This document shows, piece after piece, positions 58,950 through 64,000 of a stretch of DNA of 64,000 bases. Origin of the DNA: Paguma larvata (lineage: Eukaryota > Chordata > Mammalia > Carnivora > Viverridae). Positions within the stretch are counted from its first letter, which is position 1; the number at the start of each line of letters is the position of its first letter. The notes beneath the pieces were generated by a model that did not search any database, had not been told where the DNA came from, and worked only from the letters and a program-made list of their open reading frames with translations. Position numbers and translations under genes: made by a program. Location of the stretch: positions 74,869,312-74,933,311 of the forward strand of contig CM057826.1 in NCBI GenBank assembly GCA_030068075.1, written 5' to 3'.

Positions 58950-59716
58950 TGTGGGAAATAAGTTTAGGAATTTCTTGGGCTTGCACCGATGGGTTAACAA
59001 GGTTTAAGAATTGTGAAGCCATAGGCTGTTCTCACGTAGGCATGGGTAAACAAGATTAGGTCCCCAGGATAGAATGGGGGGGGGGGGCAAGGCCACCAGG
59101 ATAGAGGGGGTGGCAATGGGCCCCCAGAATAGAAAGGGGGGCAAAGGCCCCCAATACAAAGGTATGTGAGATAGCCAAGATTAGGCATTCAGGGCAAAAG
59201 CACCCCCCAACTTAGTACTATAGCAGAAAGCTGCTTTCAAAGGCAGGAAGGACCAAATTAGGTAAACAAGGAAATAGGGGTTTAGACCAAGGCACTGCAG
59301 GTGATGCTGCTGGGAGTGGAAATGATTAACAAAAGAAAAGGTTTCTTGTTAACCCTGAGGTTGCTTGCCCTGTCTTATCCCCTAGCTTAGATAACCAGAG
59401 GCAGTGCCTCATGTCTGCTAGAAACAACCTTCCACCCAGCTGCCCAGCACCAGGATTATGTTTTGTATTAACCCAAACCCCTAACTCAAGTATCTTCAAG
59501 ACCCCCTTTCCCTCACATCCCCAGGTTAATGTTCACAGTTTCTTTGTGCATATCCATCACCATGTTTGTAAGCCTTTTGGTCCTAATATAAATGGGGCAA
59601 GGACCCTTATTCAGGGCTCTTCTCTATTCACGGACATTAGCCATCTCTCGCATTTAATCCTGCATCCCACTTTCTTGCTAGACAAGAAAAGAACTTTAGA
59701 CCCAGAGTCTACGACA
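58950..59716 (+). mobile_element. Probable solo retroviral LTR
   Basis: A 767-bp block starting TGTGGG and ending CGACA, so its ends form the TGT...ACA inverted pair of an LTR. It contains a G-rich tandem repeat (59060-59162), a TATA-like TATAAAT at 59587-59593, then about 125 bp ending with AAGAACTTTAGACCCAGAGT. This layout fits U3, R and U5 in plus orientation. No gag, pol or env sequence and no primer-binding site follows, so it would be a solo LTR. The family is not assigned and no clear target duplication is seen, so the call rests on layout. Confidence 0.6.
59060..59162 (+). repeat. G-rich tandem repeat, about 3.5 copies of 27-32 bp
   Basis: The unit is GG(T/C)CCCCAGGATAGA followed by a G run and GCAA. 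Copies start near 59060, 59091 and 59118, with a partial one at 59146. It includes a G12 run at 59076-59087 and several runs of 3-6 Gs. Confidence 0.85.
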
Positions 59717-59734
59717 AGTGCGCATTATAATAAT

Positions 59735-59824
59735 AGTAAGAATATTTACTGAGGATTTGTACATGCCAGAAACTATCCTCTTAGTCATATACTGTTTAAT
59801 GCTTGTATAAATTCAGTGCTGTAT
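59735..59824 (-). repeat. MIR SINE, reverse, first part (split by LTR)
   Basis: TACTGAGGATTTGTACATGC and CAGAAACTATCCTCTTAGTC look like a reversed MIR. It resumes at about 60262-60299 (TAGCTGAGGAAATTAAAGCT). Confidence 0.6.
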
Positions 59825-60261
59825 CTATTAGTTTTGTAGAGCTACTGTAACAAATTACCACAAATCTGGTATGTAGAAGTATGTATTCTCTCACAGTTCT
59901 GGAGCCGTAAGCCAGAAATTGAAGTATTGGTGGGAATGGATCCTTTTGAAGGCTCTGAGGAAGATTGAGTTCCACACCTATTTGCTTTTGGTGACTGAGT
60001 GACATTCCTTGGCTTGTCAGTGCACCATTCCAGTGTCTGCCTCCATTTTCACCTTCTGTTCTTGTCTGTGTCTCTATGTGTCCTCCCCCCACCCCACTCA
60101 GGTATCACAGAAGAAACTCTCAATGGATTTAGGACCCACCTTAATCCAAAAACATGCACCTCAATCCTTTCCTTATTTATTTCTGTAAACGCCTCCAAAT
60201 AATGTCACATGGTTTCTGGATAGATACAAATTTTGGGCGGCACTAACCAAATCACATTAGG
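59825..60261 (-). mobile_element. MaLR-type LTR, reverse, inserted in a MIR
   Basis: The plus strand reads GAGCTACTGTAACAAATTAC, CTCTCACAGTTCTGGAGCCG, ATTCCTTGGCTTGTCAGTGC, CTGCCTCCATTTTCACCTTC, GGATTTAGGACCCACCTTAA and ATTTTGGGCGGCACTAACC, the order of a reversed MaLR/MLT-like LTR. GTAT at 59821-59824 and 60262-60265 may be part of the target duplication. Confidence 0.65.
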
Positions 60262-60299
60262 GTATATGTTCATCATAGCTGAGGAAATTAAAGCTTATC
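60262..60299 (-). repeat. MIR SINE, reverse, second part
   Basis: CATAGCTGAGGAAATTAAAG is the reversed MIR segment expected after 59824. Confidence 0.55.
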
Positions 60300-60313
60300 A
60301 AGAAATAATTCTC

Positions 60314-60513
60314 GGGGCGCCTGGGTGGCTCAGTCGGTTGAGCGGCCAACTGCAGCTCAGGTCATGATCTCACAGTCTGTGGGTTCGAGCCCCGCATCAG
60401 GCTCTGTGCTGAGAGCTCAGAGCCTGGAGCCTGCTTCGGATTCTGGGTCTCCCTCTCTCTCTGCCCTTCCCCTGCTCACACTCTGTCAAAAATAAATAAA
60501 TGTTTAAAAAAAA
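60314..60513 (+). mobile_element. Young carnivore SINE, close to cat consensus
   Basis: GGGGCGCCTGGGTGGCTCAG and GGGTTCGAGCCCCGCATCAG keep CpGs usually lost with age. GAGAGCTCAGAGCCTGGAGC body, AAAAATAAATAAATG, A tail. AAGAAATAATTCTC is identical at 60300-60313 and 60514-60527. The A and B boxes look intact. Confidence 0.97.
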
Positions 60514-60529
60514 AAGAAATAATTCTCTA

Positions 60530-60640
60530 GGGTCAGTTTTTGTTGTGTAACAAAGTATTAAAACTAAGTGGCTTAAAACAGCAGATTATTTCTCACATAT
60601 TTTGATCATCTGGCTGGGTTCTTTGTTATGCCCTTTACCA
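60530..60640 (-). repeat. Possible LTR fragment
   Basis: TTGTTGTGTAACAAAGTATT, AAAACTAAGTGGCTTAAAAC and CAGATTATTTCTCAC resemble the reversed 3' end of an old mammalian LTR. Short and diverged. Confidence 0.4.
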
Positions 60641-63170
60641 TGCTTCCATACAAACCAATCTCACACTGAATTTAATTCAAAAAAGGAAAAAAATAAATTG
60701 TTCACTTACTTCATCCACTACCTTATTATACTTTATTGTATCAAAAGGTTGAAAAGCATTTTTATCTTTTGTTCCCACCCAAAATCATTTTTCAGAGGAA
60801 TACAGAAGAATGCATTATCTTTGACTCTCAGATCTGATGCTTCTCTGGAATGGACAATTTTTCATAGAGATTACACAATAAGGAAGATAGCCTACCAAAA
60901 ATATTATTTCATATGTATCTTTTGCAGCCAAAGTCTGCTCAAAAGTAATACCACTTTTGCTCCAGATCTCTGCCAATATGCAAAAATAAAATATCGTCTT
61001 TATTATGTTGGCCGTTTTTAATGCTTTTATTTTAAGGAGATTTTTATTCAGGTTATATATCTGAATAAGTCTTCACTAGTGAGATTCTATTCTGCAGAAC
61101 ACCAGATGGCCAAAACACAGAAATGACACCTGCAGAAGGAATTAAATAAAGAAGGAATATTCACTAAGCTGTGCCTTCTTGTGGCTGCCAGCTGTGTGCA
61201 TAGTAACATGAGAAACAAGTATAATCTACAATACTGGCGTCCTTAAAGAGACCATGGGAAGTTGTTAGCACAGTGCTCTGAGACTCATCAAATATTAAAT
61301 CAGAAAGAATATAGTGGAAAACCTTGTTTGGTCTTTACTTGCGGCATTGGCAGTGCTAGGGAATTAGACTAGGACTCTGCCATCTGTGGACTTGTTTGAA
61401 GCACAAATGCTGCCATTGACCTATAATGATTTAACATTCCCCTTGGGAATATGGAGAGTACAGACACATATGGAGTGTATTTGTACAGAAAAATAAAGGA
61501 ACAAATAAAATATGGAGCTTACTGCTTAAGCACTTTTAAGGTCAAGTGCTATGACTCTAGATGGCCTTATTAAATGAACAGATTCAAGGGGGTAATAAAT
61601 GTTTCCTTGGCTCATGGCTCTATACTGTAGATCATCAGGCTTCATGTAGGTCTCTCACCGATACGATTATTTGTGGGTTATTTATTTTATATACTTAACA
61701 TTCAACTCCACTGTCATATTTCTTGGAGAGTTATTTGTGATGGTTTGTCATCATTTGTCACCATGTGAACTTACTAACAGAGCCAACTAGCATCCCAATT
61801 GCTTTCACCTAATTTCATACATCTCACAGGAGAAAGTATAGAACCATAGTCTCATTTTTATGAAGTCCTAAAAGAGCATACCTCAACTACTTACACAAAA
61901 GTGTAAGTACACAACTACCTTCACAAAAGTGGAGTTAAATGCATTTAGTTACAGAATCTCTTTTTTTAAAAAATTAGGCTAAGGTTATGGTTGTAAAATT
62001 CTCCAAATATACTAAAAACCCTTGAACTCTATTCTCTCATTTGGTTCACTTTATGGTAAGAGAATTTTATCTCAATAAAACTGTTTAGAAAACAAGTCCA
62101 TCCAAGTTTGACTATAGCACCATCGGTTCTCCATACAGAGCTTCCTAACCTTTCCCCTCCTCTTCTTTCAAGGCTCTTTTCTATTCCCTGACAACCCATT
62201 CAAAACTATCTCAGTAGCTCCAACTTTTACAATCATGTAGATGTTAAAACAGAACAAAATATTTCAACAATTCTTTGAAGACTTTTCTTCTCTGAATAGC
62301 CTAGCTCAGTTTCTCATTGTTTAGCTAACATATTTGCCCAACATCGTTTTTTCTTATATCCTGCCCAGGTAATTAACATATGTGTGTTTTAAGAATGCTC
62401 TTTTGTAAGCCCAATAAATAGAATTTGGGCCTGGAATGCTACTGAAAGACAAAAGAATTGAGGACCCTCATTCTACAGGAAAGACCTTGTGTTCACATAT
62501 ATCCTAGACAGAGGCCTATTCTGTTTCCCTCTCATCCTCCTCTTTTTTTTTTTTTTTTTTTTTTTGTAATTACCTTACTACTATGTCTACTGGTGCTCAA
62601 GTGTGTTTCTCTCAGTTGAACACATTCAATTCTATCTTCTCTACAAAAGAAAGTAGAACTCAGTTAAAGACTGACTGACATTCAAATACATGAACCTTCC
62701 TTATCAAGTTCCACTCTATTATTTTAATAAATGGACTCTTGATAGGTGCTTTCTCAATTCGAAGTTTTACCAAGAAAAAGTAAGTACCAATAGTGTTGCC
62801 TAAACCACCATTCCATCATTCGTCTGTATTTACCAAATGTTACGTATCGGCAGCCTTCAAGTTTCCTAAACCTCCATCTGTCATCTCTCTTCTCAGAGTT
62901 TCTTGACCCATACTTTTAGCTAGTGAGGCTCACAAGGAACCCCTCCTTCAGAGTCATTTAATGTTTATGGCTTGAGTATAACGAAAAGATCTCTTCTAAA
63001 TAGGAGTTAATGGTCCTTTGGCTCTTTTTCTTTAGCATAGATATTTTACAAGCTCTGTATTTAAAAAAATAAAAACATAGGGAACCCATATCTATATAGA
63101 AAAATAGGAAAATGCAAATAGGGAAAAATAAAACTAAGTAAAAATTACTGGCATTCTTAACATTCATAAA
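60641..63170. other. Unique AT-rich sequence, no gene seen
   Basis: The frame at 60602-61021 (139 codons) has no recognisable domain and AT-driven composition. T23 at 62543-62565. No other repeats recognised. Confidence 0.45.
62543..62565. repeat. Poly(T) tract, 23 nt
   Basis: Uninterrupted T run after a CT-rich stretch, with no attached retroelement body. Confidence 0.9.
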
Positions 63171-63185
63171 AAGTAACCATCATCT

Positions 63186-63389
63186 GGGGCACCTGGGTGG
63201 TCCAGTCAGTTAAGTGACTGATTCTTGATTTTGGTTCAGGTCATGATCTGAAATGGAGATCATGAGACTGGGAGATAGAGTCCCACATTGGGCTCCGTGC
63301 CCAGTGCATGAAGCCTGCTTTCGAGCCTTCTGTCTGTGTCTTTCTGGCCCTCTCTCACTTGTGCTCTCAAAAATAAACATTAAAAAAAT
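63186..63389 (+). mobile_element. Carnivore SINE
   Basis: GGGGCACCTGGGTGGTCCAG head, TTCAGGTCATGATCTG, GAAGCCTGCTTTCGAGCC body and AAAAATAAACATT tail. Flanks AAGTAACCATCATCT (63171-63185) and AAATAACCATTATCT (63390-63404) match at 13 of 15 bases. Confidence 0.94.
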
Positions 63390-63404
63390 AAATAACCATT
63401 ATCT

Positions 63405-63860
63405 TTTTGTGTATAGTATCCTTGTGTGTGTATATACATTGTGTATGTATGTATGTATATATGCCTTAATTTGCATCTTAATTGTCCAACTTCATATTAC
63501 TTCTTACATTCTCATTTAGTAAATTTGCCTTTAGTAACTGTAATGTGTTAGGTTCCATGTTGGACTCTTGAAATCAGTTAAGAATGACATAGTTGGCCTT
63601 GATAGCTTTTTCTTGTGGAGGACACAACAAAACCGCATCAAAATAGAAAAACACACTAACAATACATTATTGAAAATGTTATTAAATATTATCAAAACGC
63701 TGAGGTGCAGGATAATATGTAGGGGCACTACTCTTTTCGGTTTCTTAATCCTTAAGAAAGAGTATTTAAACTGAAATTCGAGAATGAAACTAATCTTGGA
63801 AAGACTGATATATATGGAGCATTCCCAGACAGAGCGACTAGGGATTTCAAAGCTCCTGTA
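63405..63860. other. Unique sequence, no gene seen
   Basis: A short TGTG/TATG repeat at about 63423-63462; the frames on both strands at 63531-63881 show no domain. Confidence 0.45.
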
Positions 63861-64000
63861 ATGGTCAGTGTGATGTATCAATGTGGCTAGGCTAAAGTGT
63901 CCAGGTATTCAATCAAACATGCTCAGCATTCAATTTCATTTACCTTAAGTAAAGGATATTATTCTTTATAAGGTTCGCAACCCAGATTCAATCATTTTAA
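63861..64000 (+). repeat. Second copy of the LTR-like repeat, cut by window end
   Basis: TGATGTATCAATGTGGCTAG, GTGTCCAGGTATTCAATCAA and TTAAGTAAAGGATATTATTC follow the same order as the repeat at 1697 (TATGTGTCATTTTGGCTGGG and AAGCAAGCAGATTATCCTC). It continues beyond the window. Confidence 0.5.

Noticed and set aside
59411..59752. 113-codon plus-strand frame possibly from a retroviral gene
   Set aside because: It lies inside the LTR-like block and runs into a MIR; no retroviral protein motif is seen.
60314..60385. tRNA gene
   Set aside because: The A- and B-box-like segments belong to the tRNA-derived head of a SINE with an A tail and target duplication.
60602..61021. 139-codon plus-strand frame
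   Set aside because: AT-driven composition rich in F, I, K and Y; no motif, no promoter or splice context, and it overlaps an old LTR fragment at its start.

Overview
This window looks like gene-poor, AT-rich nuclear DNA from a cat-family (feliform) carnivore. The evidence is 27 tRNA-derived carnivore SINEs whose bodies carry the cat-type sequence order: a GGGCACCTGGGTGGCTCAG head, then GACAGCTCAGAGCCTGGAGC, a CT-rich stretch and an AATAAATAAA(A)n tail. There are also L1 elements with carnivore-type ORF1 and ORF2. I see no bacterial-type genes, operons, CRISPR arrays or functional RNA genes, and no convincing host protein-coding exon. The window is probably intergenic or deep intronic.

Layout. 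1-2.6 kb: an old RPL19 processed pseudogene (minus strand) split by a Tigger1-type DNA transposon, then an old LTR-like repeat split by a SINE. 2.6-8.6 kb: mostly unique AT-rich DNA with SINEs, a (TA)n microsatellite and a small CpG-rich patch. 8.9-11.3 kb: a decayed ancient L1 invaded by three SINEs. 11.6 kb: a MaLR-type LTR. 14.19-19.82 kb: the main feature, a young full-length L1 with target-site duplications, an intact 297-codon ORF1 and an ORF2 broken only by one in-frame stop. 20-28 kb: unique sequence with SINEs, MIRs and an LTR-like repeat. 28.2-30.0 kb: an old L1 with two nested SINEs. 32.1-35.8 kb: the longest stretch with no recognisable repeat. 36.55-37.18 kb: a DNA transposon with terminal inverted repeats. 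37.4-37.9 kb: a decayed protein-like sequence of unknown parent. 38-46.5 kb: a dense SINE cluster, including a SINE inside a SINE. 50.4-53.8 kb: three L1 insertions, namely a 200-bp relative of the young L1, an old twin-primed (5'-inverted) L1 and a 1.1-kb truncated L1. 56.5-60.5 kb: ancient repeats, a probable solo retroviral LTR with a G-rich tandem repeat, and a MIR cut by a MaLR LTR. The window ends inside a second copy of the LTR-like repeat seen at its start.

The only functional relationship visible is among mobile elements. L1 ORF2p (endonuclease and reverse transcriptase) is the known machinery that copies L1, SINEs and processed pseudogenes. The A-rich tails and duplicated target sites on the L1s and many SINEs here are its products. 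I looked for a new biological system and did not find one. The most notable items are the nearly intact L1 and its truncated sister, the layered insertions, the twin-priming junction and the unidentified pseudogene. Family names rest on motif recognition without any database search; subfamily names are omitted where I was unsure.
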